Source of the DNA: Eunapius fragilis
Taxonomy: Eukaryota; Porifera; Demospongiae; Spongillida; Spongillidae
DNA length: 64,000 bases
Assembly: GCA_963681505.1 (NCBI GenBank)
Contig: OY811973.1
Location: 8,405,263 to 8,469,262 of the forward strand
Reading direction: 5' to 3'
This document shows, in pieces, positions 10,309-20,337 of this stretch; positions within the stretch are counted from its first letter, which is position 1; each line of letters begins with the position of its first letter. Under the pieces are notes generated by a model. It was not told the origin of the DNA and searched no databases. It saw only the letters and a list, made by a program, of their open reading frames with translations. Made by a program: the position numbers and the translations under genes.

Positions 10309-12300
10309 TCACACAGTTAAATCATTTTTCTCCCTTTCATTATCATCATCACTTTGATTATCCTCAATATCACTTATGTTTCCAAAATATTTATCAACTT
10401 CCATTCCATCGTCTGATCCCAGGGTGTTAAAGGAAAGAAGGACTGTCTCGAAATTGGACAGATATGCACGCACACTAACAATCTGATCAGCCAATCTAGC
10501 CATGGATATAGGAAGTGTATTTTTTAAGACGTTGAAACTTTTGATCCTGCCAGTTGCTATTTCTACATGTATTCTACAAGACGCAATGCTCCGGCCCTGT
10601 TGCACTTCTTCCGCTGAGAGTTTTTGCCGACATTCCATGAAAGGAGGAATATTAAGTTCAACCCTGATTGCTTGCAACATTTCATTAATAGTAAAGCCAC
10701 GATCAGCCATTATCGAAATTCCTGGTTGATCTTTCAACTGAGTAAGAAATCCAGAGGTACGATTAAGTTCAACATCAGATATGGACCCTATATACATACA
10801 AAGGAGAAATGTAAGATATACATCCATTAGGAGTGCATGCAACTAAAAATTTTGCAGTGTTATGATGCTTATAGTGGCTCCAAGTTGTCGATTGCATACA
10901 TAGGTCTGTTGGTGTTTCCAAAAATATTTCACTGCCATCAATTATTGCATATGTTGTGGGGTATTTAACAGCAGGCAATGTATCAGCCACTTGCTCTACC
11001 GACGGCATCCAATCAATCTCCAAACAAATCCAAGTAGTTATTAATCTTCATGGGCGTCCCCAGCTTTTCTGGAAGGGGGGGGGGCCAGGATAGGGCAAGG
11101 GGGCGCCATTTGGCAGCCGCGAATACGTTGTCCGCTTTCGGCCGATTCAACCAGTGGGGGGGGGGGGGGGGGTTCTATCCGCTTTCGGCTAATTCAACCA
11201 ATTGGTGGGGGGGGGGGGGGTTCTGTCGCTTTCGGCCAGTTCAATCAATCAGGTGTCCGCGCTTTCGGCATATTCAACCAGTGCGGTGGAGGCTCAGCTA
11301 CGGGGAAGGGGGGGGGGGGGGGGTGCGCATGTATATAAACAAGGGGGCGGGGGGGGGGGGCCATTAGGGGAGGGGAGCGCCATTCAGTCCCGAAGGCCCC
11401 CCCCACCCCCCCCCGGGGACGCCCATGATCTTGAAACAGCACTTACAGAGATTCCAAATCGATAGGACAAGTCCAATGTCTTCAAATTTATACGTAGTTT
11501 CATGAGAGTCATGAAGAGCTGATTCATTGGGTCTAATTTCATCATGCGTTTTTGCTTTTGTGGATATTCAGACACGTTTCAGCTCCAGTAGTTTAAGTGG
11601 TTAACAGCGGGACCAAGAAACTTAAAAAATGCTAGAAATATAGCATAACATCTAAATCCTGTGTAAAATTCAACCAATTTATCATCACCACATATATGCT
11701 CAATCCTAAACTGTGTATATTTACTTTCTTTAGCATTTCAACCTCCACTTCAAGAGCTTGAATACGAGCATGGAGTGATGCACTTTGCTCTTCGTTTAAC
11801 AAAGGATTTGACTGCCGCTCAACAGGTGGAGTGGCTTCAGCTAACCCTTCGATCATTGTCGAACACACAGCATCTGATCCTGGTAGCGTTGCAGCTACTA
11901 AAGTGAACTCATCTATTGGTGCCGGATCTACACCGACAGTTGACCTACCATCGACCGTAGTCAAATCAGGCCCTTCCTCGAACGTCACTAGTAGTGTTGT
12001 GGAAGACTCCACGATTGGTGCCAACGTTGGCAGTACTGCAGCCAAGGCATCTTCTTCAGCTATCGCCACAGGTGTTAAAACTGTAGGTACTAGTAATGGC
12101 CCACATCGACTGTCTCCGTTAACAAAGTGACGCGAACAGACTCTTGAGAATGGCTTCAACTTGGTTTCATCAAGCCCAAATTCTTCTCGCCACACTGCTC
12201 TATGACAATAATAAGTCTATGAGAAGAGTTTCGTGGCATGCGATAGTATAGGAAATCGTCTTATTTTTATTCCTGTAGCTACCACATCGCCCATCGTTCA
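10309..12300 (-). pseudogene. THAP / HTH / DDE_Tnp_4 transposase, disrupted
   Basis: Reading right to left, the THAP C-terminal half (FSRVCSRHFVNGDSR) lies near 12150, with a first exon probably near 12215-12300. A coiled stretch (HARIQALEVEVEMLKK) is followed by the HTH (MNQLFMTLMKLRINLKTLDL, then SYRFGISVSAVSRSW, 11570-11430). Then comes the DDE catalytic domain: first Asp in YAIIDGSEIFLETPTDL (~10955), second in SIMADRGFTINEM (~10710), Glu in RIHVEIATGRIKSF (~10560). Binding and cutting of transposon ends is the expected role. Two lesions break it: a 379-bp poly-G MITE between the HTH and DDE parts, and an extra four bases (tata) at ~10789-10796 after ISPLYV that shift the frame. Precise loss of the MITE would leave a continuous frame across the site. 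Confidence 0.75.
11049..11427. mobile_element. Poly-G MITE inserted in the transposase gene
   Basis: Ends are perfect 13-bp inverted repeats, catgggcgtcccc and ggggacgcccatg. The 5-bp duplication atctt lies exactly outside both (11044-11048 and 11428-11432). Inside are four or five units made of a gctttcggccaattcaacc-like segment followed by 12-18 G, then more G runs and a C run. No coding capacity: the glycine- and proline-rich frames here are artefacts. It is a non-autonomous element moved by an unknown transposase. Confidence 0.85.
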
Positions 12301-12339
12301 GAATGCGGCCAGGAATACTAAAGTCCGCGAATTAAGGCA

Positions 12340-12402
12340 ACACAATGTCACTAGGCAACCACTGCGGGTTTTACTCCGGACGTGACGTTTATCGCACATC
12401 CG
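12340..12402 (-). repeat. Right terminal inverted repeat of the ISL2EU-type element
   Basis: Reverse-complement partner of 8073-8140. It lies just beyond the presumed THAP first exon of the transposase. Confidence 0.8.
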
Positions 12403-13400
12403 AGCAATTTGTCCGACAATACGAGCCTGTATAAAACTCAATAGGGCGCAGTCGCAAATACGTACTGAGTTTTAAATAGGAAATACTGCAGGAATAATCA
12501 TACAAACCAGTAGGAGGAAATTATTCCCCAAAATAATCACCATTTCCCGCGTCTGTCATAAACCGCGTGTTAAAAATAAAAATTAATCGGCCAAAAAAGT
12601 GTTTGGGGGGGAGAGGGGGGGGGGGGGGGGGGGGGGGCGGCGGTTGCCCTCCTGGCTCCGCGGGCCCTGTAATAAGGCTACGCGTATATGTAAGTCATAT
12701 ACTGACATGCATCATGCATACATGTACATCTAACCATAATGGTGCTCAAATTATAAACACGTGTCAACCCATTTGGGGTATACGTAATCCTCGCACGTAG
12801 GGTTGCCTTTTGAACTGGCAAAATGCGGGGGAGAGTGAACTGGCTGGCATTTTAAATGATGTACTTCATTGATTTTAATACACATTCCTGTTCTGCATGG
12901 GAGTACTGGAATTATACATTAGTGAAGTCATCTGAATAATGGTTTCTTGAGAAGGCACAACAGTCATGGTTGTAGTAACCAAGCATGTCGTATGTACTTA
13001 CAAGGTTACAAGTGCACGCTGAACGCATCATGATTCTTACGTACATTGTAATGTGCAATTGGACACCTAAATAAAATGTCCACTACTCATGTACTATTTC
13101 ACTTCAAAAATCAATAATTGAGCTACAATTACTGTATAACGCAAAATTTTGGAATGATGCGTTTTGTAGCAGTCGAAAATAACATGGTTAGGAACATGAC
13201 TCCATTTGGAGGTACCTGCGTGGTGTACCTACATCCGTACATCCTTAACAATGGTAAATCTAAGCAGGGACGCTAGCGCTGTTACAGAATTACTGTTCCA
13301 AAAATTTTACCATTCCAAAATTTTCTCCCTACAGTACATCGATTATGAATAGTTAGTCATACCATTAATTTTTATATTAACTGCAAGCTCATGATGACGA
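12403..13400. other. Intergenic stretch upstream of TRIM-NHL copy 1
   Basis: A long G run (about 12604-12638) is followed by gcggcggttgccctcc, which resembles a poly-G element end without a clear partner. The rest is AT-rich and featureless. From about 13404 the sequence matches the upstream flank of TRIM copy 2. Confidence 0.4.
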
Positions 13401-13403
13401 CAT

Positions 13404-13470
13404 AGATCGAGCGATATCGATGAAGACTATTTCGTTATTAGCTCAATTATGAATCACGAATTTAGAAGTC
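13404..13470 (+). promoter_or_regulatory. 5' flank shared with the second TRIM-NHL gene
   Basis: tagatcgagcgat, gaagactatttcg and aatttagaagtc recur in order upstream of copy 2 (39914-39990, minus strand). This short shared block is probably 5' untranslated or promoter sequence carried along in the duplication. Confidence 0.5.
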
Positions 13471-16059
13471 ATGGATTCTTTGCTCACCAAATACTTCAGT
13501 TGTTCCCTCTGTAACGATATTCTGCGCGAGCCCAAAGAACTACCCTGCCGCCACGTCTATTGCAAGCAGTGCCTTGAAGGCTCGCACCAATTAGATTTCG
13601 ACTGCAAAAAGTGCGCTTCCAAATTTCACCTGCAGGATGGCGCTGTGGCGTCTCTCCCGAAGAATGGTAACCTGGAGACCCTCATCGATCGCCTCGTCGT
13701 GGGGGCCAAGACTTCCATGGTAGCTCCGCAACCCGAGTGCAAAGAATGTGAAGAGAACGCTGCGGCGATATCCATCTGCCTGGACTGCACCAAGTACCTC
13801 TGCCACACCTGTGATGAGTACCACAGGAAGGCAAGAAAGAAACACAATATCCAGTTACTTAAAGACACGGAAAAGCTCGAGCTAAAGACGCTGAGGTGCC
13901 CGGAGCACAAAAAGAAGGCGTCACTATACTGCTGGTCCTGCGACTGCCTCATCTGCCAGAGCTGCGCGGCGGACTCGAGACAGAAACACGGAGATCACCG
14001 AAGAGAGGAGATGAGCGCAGTCATCTCGCGGTGTAAAGAGTTAATCCGGCTGGCCACCGAGGGGGTACAACAGGTAGCCAAGGAGCTCCGTGATGCTATC
14101 AGCGAAATTCGAAAAGTGCAGGACGCTCTTGAGGGGAACAGTAAGACGGCAAGGCAGCAAGTGGAGGACGGTTTTCAGGAGGCGCTACGGAAACTATACG
14201 AGGAGAAGAAAAGGCAGCTAGAAAATCTGGAAAACATACACGATGCGAAGCGCAAAGGCATAGCAAGCCAACTCGAGCAGTGCGAGCACATGGAGAAAAT
14301 CGTGGCCTCTCACTTGGAGTGCAGCAGAGATGTATGCCAGATCAGCGAGGCAGGATTCCTTTCGATCTGGTCCAAATTCAGGGACGTTCTTGTGAGTCTG
14401 AAGGGAGCCTATCAGTATAACGTACCCTCTCGATGCTGTGAAGTTGAAACTATTGAAGTTAGAACTGCACAAATCCTTGATTTTACTGACAAGATTGGAA
14501 AAGTCTTCGTTGCACCAAAGGACAAGGCCTTTACATTACCTGCAAACATAGACAAAGCTGTGATTGTTGCAGGGAGGGAATTTGTTTTCACAATAACGTG
14601 TACTGACGTTCATGCAACATGCTTGCACTATGATGGAAAACTTCCTGAACTGGACGTGCGAATAACTCCATTGAGTGCTCACCGAGGTTATCAGGCTTTT
14701 CATCAAGATTTTCAACAAGGTCAAGCTGCTGATCTAAGTTGTATCATTGATGGTCAAGGTGACGTAGCTGCTGATCTGAGTGGTAATACTGATGATCAAG
14801 TTGACGTAGCTGTTGATCTAAGTGGGGATATTAATGATCAAGGTACCGTAGATGATGATCAAGTTGACCCAGCTGCTAATCAAGGTGGCCAAGATGATGA
14901 TCAGGGTGCTGCTCATTTGGGTGGTCAGGTTACCCCATCAGTCAATCAGCATGGTAATCATGCCAATCCATCGCAGGCCAACCAAAGTGGGAGCGCAAAT
15001 CAATCCACAGTGAACATGACCTGCACAACAACCCTGGGTCCGAACGGGTCATACACAGTCAAGCTTTTAACTCATCATTTGGGATGGCATAGGCTGACAT
15101 TCAAAGTAGCAGGTCGCGACGATGATGCAATGGACCCGCTAGACATCCTTGTCATGCCAGATGTCGGTGCCACAGCCAACTTTTCTTTTGCCCTGTGGCG
15201 GACACCGGTAGTCAAGGCGAAGAGAGTGGCGATCCGCGGCAACCTGTGCGTTTATACGGACAGTGCGGGGAATTTGATACACAATTTGGCAGTCGGCGAT
15301 CACTGCTTCAAACGCCTGCCGCTGTCAAATTCGGACGCCTACCCGTGCATTGGAGTTGACAACGTTCCCATGTCTCCAGAAGGCATCGCAATCGACACCG
15401 ACAATAGTGTCATCGTTGCTGACAAAACTAACCGTAGCGCACAGGTGATGAAGATGAATCAGAATGAACCTGAGACGCTCAACCTAAAATTAAATGGCGG
15501 AGAACAGTTCGAGGGTCCGACGTCCATTGCAGTGAACAGGAAGGGCAGAATCTTTGTTGGCGATTCTACCAGCATCCAGTACTTCAATCCAGATTACACT
15601 CACGAGGGCCAGATACGCGACTGGGATGACAGCATGAAGGGAATGGTGGACACCCTTTTCATTGCTGTTGATGCGCATGAAAATCTACTGGTGGTTTCGC
15701 AGAAGCTTGGTAAGGTCTACGTTCTGAAAGAGGACCTTAACAATTATTTTGTGGTCTACACTTTTGGGGACAGCATAATTGGGCCCAATCACAACCTCAG
15801 GAACCCCGTTGGCGTTGCGGCTGATTGTCGCTATGGGTACATTTACGTCATCGAGCGTGAACGTCTATGTGTGTTTTCCATCGAGGGAGAGTGTCTCGCG
15901 TGCTTTGACGAAGCCCACGCGAGTTATGACAACGATGAAGAGATTATACCGTTCATTGATCTAAGTGGAATAAGTGTTGCCAAGGACGGGTCTGTTATAG
16001 TTGCTCATGGCGGAACTTTGATGGAGATATTCACTCTAAGCGGAAGAGATTATGAATAG
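13471..16059 (+). CDS. TRIM-NHL protein (RING, two B-boxes, coiled coil, filamin, NHL), copy 1
   Basis: An intronless frame of 862 codons, with the ATG at the head of the RING. Residues 11-48 are a C3HC4 RING (CSLCNDIL ... CRHVYCKQC ... CKKC), the E3 ubiquitin-ligase module. B-boxes occupy ~90-129 (CKECEENAAAISICLDC) and ~143-177 (CPEHKKKASLYCWSC), a coiled coil ~186-285, and a filamin/IG-FLN-like domain ~345-570. The C-terminal ~280 residues carry NHL-type propeller repeats (GIAIDTDNSVIVADK, SIAVNRKGRIFVGD, GVAADCRYGYIYVIE). The order is that of class VII TRIMs (TRIM2/3/71). The filamin domain is interrupted at ~418-500 by Asp/Gln-rich repeats (units like DDQGG), which differ between the two copies. 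Role inferred: a cytosolic E3 ligase whose NHL propeller binds protein or RNA. Confidence 0.9.
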   Translation: MDSLLTKYFSCSLCNDILREPKELPCRHVYCKQCLEGSHQLDFDCKKCASKFHLQDGAVASLPKNGNLETLIDRLVVGAKTSMVAPQPECKECEENAAAISICLDCTKYLCHTCDEYHRKARKKHNIQLLKDTEKLELKTLRCPEHKKKASLYCWSCDCLICQSCAADSRQKHGDHRREEMSAVISRCKELIRLATEGVQQVAKELRDAISEIRKVQDALEGNSKTARQQVEDGFQEALRKLYEEKKRQLENLENIHDAKRKGIASQLEQCEHMEKIVASHLECSRDVCQISEAGFLSIWSKFRDVLVSLKGAYQYNVPSRCCEVETIEVRTAQILDFTDKIGKVFVAPKDKAFTLPANIDKAVIVAGREFVFTITCTDVHATCLHYDGKLPELDVRITPLSAHRGYQAFHQDFQQGQAADLSCIIDGQGDVAADLSGNTDDQVDVAVDLSGDINDQGTVDDDQVDPAANQGGQDDDQGAAHLGGQVTPSVNQHGNHANPSQANQSGSANQSTVNMTCTTTLGPNGSYTVKLLTHHLGWHRLTFKVAGRDDDAMDPLDILVMPDVGATANFSFALWRTPVVKAKRVAIRGNLCVYTDSAGNLIHNLAVGDHCFKRLPLSNSDAYPCIGVDNVPMSPEGIAIDTDNSVIVADKTNRSAQVMKMNQNEPETLNLKLNGGEQFEGPTSIAVNRKGRIFVGDSTSIQYFNPDYTHEGQIRDWDDSMKGMVDTLFIAVDAHENLLVVSQKLGKVYVLKEDLNNYFVVYTFGDSIIGPNHNLRNPVGVAADCRYGYIYVIERERLCVFSIEGECLACFDEAHASYDNDEEIIPFIDLSGISVAKDGSVIVAHGGTLMEIFTLSGRDYE

Positions 16060-17195
16060 ATAGATACATGTAGATGGATAATGTATCGATGGCCTTTATT
16101 AATTAACATGTGGACAATTTTCCTATAAACACAACATACCCGGATCGCAAGTTAAACCATTAAAAAAACGTGAACCCTGTAGCGCAGGCGCCGTTATGTG
16201 ATGTCCCTTTAAAGGCCAAGGGCATAATTATTTCATGGCAGTCTGTTCTCATGATATTGTTATAAATTAAGCATGTTAATAGGCAACATGGTATGATAGA
16301 GCTTTGATGTAACTGTGGTTGATATAAGGTACAAATGTACACAATCTTTACGAGCTACGGAGGAGTCAGCACTGTGCTTGCAACTGTATTTAGTAATAAT
16401 GTGCATCACTTTGCAAATTCCTACTGCGCCGCATGAACTGTTAGCACTGCCAGCACTCCCAGGTCCACAATAGGTTTGCACATTTTTATTCGAGGAAAGG
16501 TGACGTGTTGGTTTACTGCATGGATGCATGTATGTTAGCAGTTACCATCTGAAGTTCTAGATAGTGTAGATTGCGTATTTGGTGTTCCACCGGTACCTCC
16601 CCTGGATTTAATAACTTCGCGATGTGGCTATTTACAATTTGATTGGCACAGGGTTCAATATCATGCATTATGCAAGATTCGAAGAGCTGTATAACTTTAT
16701 CTACCCAGAGGCGGATACAGACAAGCATGGTTCAGATTAAACAGGATATTATCGGATATTTATACGTAAAATTGATACATTCGATTACCTATAAGACATT
16801 TGCCTGTATCAGCCTCTGCTACCTTGATGAGTCCTAATGCTTTTAAAAATGTCCACTTTCCCTCACAAGAGATGTTTAAATTCAGGACTTGGAAAATGGA
16901 AATGGCTTCATGCGTTATCTCCTTTTACTCTGAGCCGTGAAATACAGCCTGTCAGGAAATAGTTATAAAATAGGGCCGGGCCAAGCTGTGGCGGTTTCAT
17001 CCGCCAAAAAAAGGGCTTCCAGTGTATCACCAGCATTGCATATGTTTTCAAGTTAAGCCACAGATTGCAACTTTTCAAGTTAAGCCACAGATTGCAACTG
17101 AACCGCTGAAATGAATGATCATATCAACTACCAGCCAGTTTGTAGTGATGAGTGGCAAAAGGAGAGGTGCGCTCTTCTAGGGTTGACATTAGTCC
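16060..17195. other. Intergenic stretch downstream of TRIM-NHL copy 1
   Basis: The first ~60 bases (tcgatggcctttattaatta) match the 3' flank of TRIM copy 2. A direct duplication of about 25 bases (ttcaagttaagccacagatt) lies at 17047-17097. Otherwise no recognisable features. Confidence 0.4.
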
Positions 17196-17204
17196 GTGCA
17201 TGTG

Positions 17205-17520
17205 AATCACTCTCACTTGACACAACCATCAATGATTAATGTGTCACACTGCCCATTAGCAACAGCTAGGATTGCTGCAGATGGAAATTGTTTCTTTCGG
17301 TCTGTTACTCTAGCTGTAACAGGAATACAGGAGTTTCATGAAGAACTGCTTCTGCTGATCACAACGTATATGATCCATAAATCAACAGATCCAATGTTGT
17401 CCCACTCTCGTGGATCCCCAGATGGCTCTATGGAAAGCATTATGAAACGATTAAGGATGCAGACTCTGGGCACCTGGGCTACAGAATTGGAGGTGATTGC
17501 AGCATCATCATCAATTTATA
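17205..17520 (+). pseudogene. OTU cysteine-protease fragment, truncated
   Basis: The frame holds ARIAADGNCFFRSVTLAVTG, the catalytic Asp/Cys motif (DGNCFFR) of OTU deubiquitinase-like proteases, then EELLLLITTYMI and LGTWATELEVIAASS, which fits the next conserved block. The catalytic His is missing: the frame runs into AT-rich repeat and a LINE tail at about 17520. OTU domains occur in host deubiquitinases and in several transposon families. The isolated, truncated state and the neighbours favour a mobile-element relic. Confidence 0.6.
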
Positions 17521-17564
17521 TATAATAATTATAATAATTATAATTATAATATATATCATTATGT

Positions 17565-17650
17565 CAGAGACATTTATGGTCACCTCAGCATCTCTCTGGT
17601 AAGGTCAGTGGCTAGGTCCATTATGGGGCAAGAGATAGTTAATTGACACT
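17565..17650 (+). mobile_element. 3' end of a LINE of the same family as the one at 0.7-2.1 kb
   Basis: The short frame IYGHLSISLVRSVARSIMG followed by a stop matches the C-terminus of the first LINE (IYGRLNTSLVRSVARAILS). It is preceded by an AT-rich run and is extremely 5'-truncated. It lies directly on the broken edge of the OTU fragment and may be what truncated it. Confidence 0.65.
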
Positions 17651-17884
17651 TTTGTAGGTAGGCTAGGTGTTTAACTTTTTTCTTTGTGATCAGTGTATGT
17701 TCATGTATTCATTATATATTGTCTATTTGTTTCATAATGTATCATTATGAGCATCTAACCAATCACACCAATACACTCTATAGTGAGACCTTTACTAATT
17801 ATTAGTTAAAAACATCATATGGTATAATTAGAAAAAATAAAAAGGACAATCATCAAATATAGCCCATCTACCAAGCAAACTGAA

Positions 17885-19749
17885 TTAGGCTGTACTATCA
17901 TCTGAGGCATGATGCACATTGCTACTAGCTTGAATATTGTCTGATCGCTCTCTGCAGCAAGGCATCTTTCTCTGAAGAATACTTCTCACAGTCTTATTGA
18001 ACAGCACAAAGAGTACACCATTTGTCATACCCTGACCAGAGTCACCAATCCCCTGTTATGTGTAATGTTGAATAACATGTATTAAGTACAATAGTATTGA
18101 GTACACAAGCCTTATCATAACGTGACAATGCAATCATATCTATGACCTCATATGGCAGTTATCAGTCATTGTGTCAGATATTATTGCAAGAATATTAATT
18201 ATTGTGCTCAGATCGATCTGATCAAACTATTTGTATTTCAATTGTCTTGTTAATTGTGCATGTCCTAACTGCTAAACTAAAATGATTCTACAAGTTCTTA
18301 AACAACACAGATCATGTCTAACCAACTATTAAAACTGGCCATGACATGACACTTGTCACCCTGTTCTCAAAATGAAATTTATACATCTGCACAAATTCTG
18401 CATTGATAATGGCTAACATCTTTGCAAAGAGTACTTTTCTCCCCTGACGTTAACAAGGCCATTACAGCACATGCACATTAATAATGTACTCACGTGTACA
18501 GTACATTAGTATGTACTGTACATGCACATTAATGGTATGTACATTAATGATATACTGACAGCATACTGCACATGTATATACAATAATGGTGTACTGCACA
18601 TGTGTGTACATTAATGATGCACTGCACATGCATGTACATTAATGATATACTTGTATGTACATTAATGATGTACTGCACATGTATGAACATTAATGATATA
18701 CTGCACATGTATGGTACATTAATGATGCACTGCACATTAATGATATACTGCACATCTGTGTGTACTTTAATGGTGTACTGCACATGTGTGTAGATTAATG
18801 GTGTACTGCATATGTACATAACTTACTGATAGCAATGTAAAAGCAAAAAACCAATGACAGTTTGGGTTGGGTAGAGCGATATAAACCAGAACAATACTTA
18901 AAATGCATGTCCACAGACGGAAGAATATAAACCAAACTGGTATGGCAAGAAACTTGTAATGAACCTGGTACAGTCCCTCCACAGTTTTATGGCTTAGTCC
19001 CGCTTTGTCTGGTTGGTTTAGCTGAATAATACAACATGGCACTTGGTGATCAAAAAAATTAAAATAAGTGAGTCAACAATTTATACCTTGTGCTTGATGT
19101 GCAGGTGTACAGCAACGCAGAAAACTGGAACAAGGACAAATGACATGTAAATCCAAAGGTCATAACCGATAACTGTAATGTATACGTCGGGGTTGAGTCC
19201 GCTGGTGTCGGTCGCCTTAACGGTACACCATCCCGCAGAATTGTAGGGGGCGTAGCCTAGTCGATTAGTTAACAGGAGCCATAAGGTCAATAGCAGTGGT
19301 ACACCGTATCCTAAAGCGTAGAAAGGCAGAAATGCATACTTGGTGTATAACGATCGTTGGTGAGCAATTAGTAGATATAGGTAAGAAGACAGAAGTATAG
19401 TCCATATGATGGAGCTGAGCGTGCAACATATCGCAAAAAACGCCTGAGTGAGACACACTCGCTGGGCACTGTCGGTCAGCAATCTGGAAGTGTCTGAGCT
19501 ATTGCTGAGGTGGTCTTGATACCTGTACAGTAGGCCAAAAAGGTTGGCGCATCCCACTCCAAAATCCATGATGGAGAGATTAACGAGAAGGAACCTTACT
19601 TTGGAGCGAAGGGACTTGAAGACGATGTACGATAATATGATAAGCAAGGACCCCAGAATGGACAGCAAACAAACTACAATTGAAGTACAGCGTATTATGT
19701 TGACTTGAATATCTGAGAACTGTGAAAAACAGTTTGTTGACGGTGCCAT
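17885..19749 (-). CDS. GPR157-like seven-helix receptor, three exons
   Basis: Exons: 19749-19087 (ATG at 19749), 19021-18827 and 18052-17885 (stop TAA). All junctions are phase 0, with donors gtataa and gtaagt and acceptors ttcag and aacag, giving about 341 residues, close to vertebrate GPR157. Exon 1 carries helices 1-5 (IIRCTSIVVCLLSILGSLLI; LLVNLSIMDFGVGCANLFGL; LPFYALGYGVPLLLTLWLLL; GYAPYNSAGWCTVK before helix 5). Exon 2 carries helix 6 (FLAIPVWFIFFRLWTCILSI). Exon 3 has helix 7 with GDSGQGMTNGVLFVLFNKTV and a short Cys/Ser-rich tail. Expected to act as a G-protein-coupled receptor in the plasma or ciliary membrane; the ligand is unknown. The open frame extends above 19749 only from a GTG, so that ATG is preferred. 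Intron 2 contains a minisatellite. Confidence 0.85.
18464..18815. repeat. ~30-bp minisatellite in intron 2 of the GPR157-like gene
   Basis: About ten imperfect units of the form tgtacattaatgatatactg plus cacatg. Small frames across it are artefacts. It lies wholly within the intron 18053-18826. Confidence 0.8.
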
Positions 19750-19837
19750 TGTATTGTAACGCGAGGCGTTAAATAGAGTTTGCTTGTTCACTTAATTTGT
19801 GTGCAGCTGTATGTGTGACCATAGATATTACTCTATG

Positions 19838-20332
19838 CAGCGGCGGATACAGGTTTTGGGGGGGGGGGGGGGCACGGATGGTGGGTGTGGCTGGGGGTGG
19901 GGTCGGCTTCTGGCCCGATACGAAAAGCGGGGGGGGGGGGGGGGGTGCTGTCGGTTTATGGCCCGATACGAGGAGCGGGGGGGGGGGGGGGGGGGTGCTG
20001 TCGGTTTATGGCCCGATACGAGGAGCGGGGGGGGGGGGGGGGGGGTGCTGTCGGATTCTGGCCCAAAACGAAGAGCGGGGGGGGGGGGGGGGGGGGGGTG
20101 CTGTTGGTTTCTGGCCCGATACGAAGGGCGGGGGGGGGGGAAGTATGATCGCGTATCGGGGGGCCCGGGATATAGTACAGTAGTAGAGTTCATGCGTGCG
20201 GATATCAATAGACAGCGCAATCGTGCAGCTATATTATAAAATGCGGCCCGAAAAGTTATGAATTTATTAATGAAGGGGGGGGGGGGGGGGGGGGCACGTG
20301 CCCCGAGTGCCCCCCCCCTGGATCCGCCGCTG
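19838..20332. mobile_element. Poly-G MITE upstream of the GPR157-like gene
   Basis: Ends cagcggcggatacagg and cctggatccgccgctg are inverted repeats, with a perfect 5-bp duplication ctatg at 19833-19837 and 20333-20337. Inside are about five tandem units (tggcccgatacgaagagcg plus a G run of 10-20 plus tgctgtcgg), giving G-rich DNA on one strand. Glycine-rich frames here are not genes. It lies less than 100 bp upstream of the start codon of the divergent receptor gene, so it may affect that promoter. Confidence 0.85.
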
Positions 20333-20337
20333 CTATG

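Larger units (their letters stand above)
8073..12402. mobile_element. ISL2EU-type DNA transposon with two converging genes
   Basis: The left end (tcggatatgcgataaacgtc at 8073) and the right end (about 12340-12402) are inverted repeats of ~65 bp sharing gtccggagtaaaacccgca and gttgcctagtga with few mismatches. Between them lie two converging genes: a plus-strand SWIM/YqaJ nuclease (8174-10276) and a minus-strand THAP/HTH/DDE_Tnp_4 transposase (from ~12.2 kb to 10309), with only 32 bp between their stops. This two-gene layout is what Repbase describes for ISL2EU elements. I cannot fix the target duplication because the outermost bases are uncertain. The copy is probably dead: both genes carry disruptions and a poly-G MITE sits in the transposase. 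Confidence 0.75.

Noticed and set aside
11050..11465. Glycine-rich frames of 87-105 codons
   Set aside because: They lie inside the poly-G MITE that interrupts the transposase.
19797..20239. Long glycine-rich and proline-rich open frames
   Set aside because: Produced by G/C runs and tandem units of the poly-G MITE; present in several frames on both strands.
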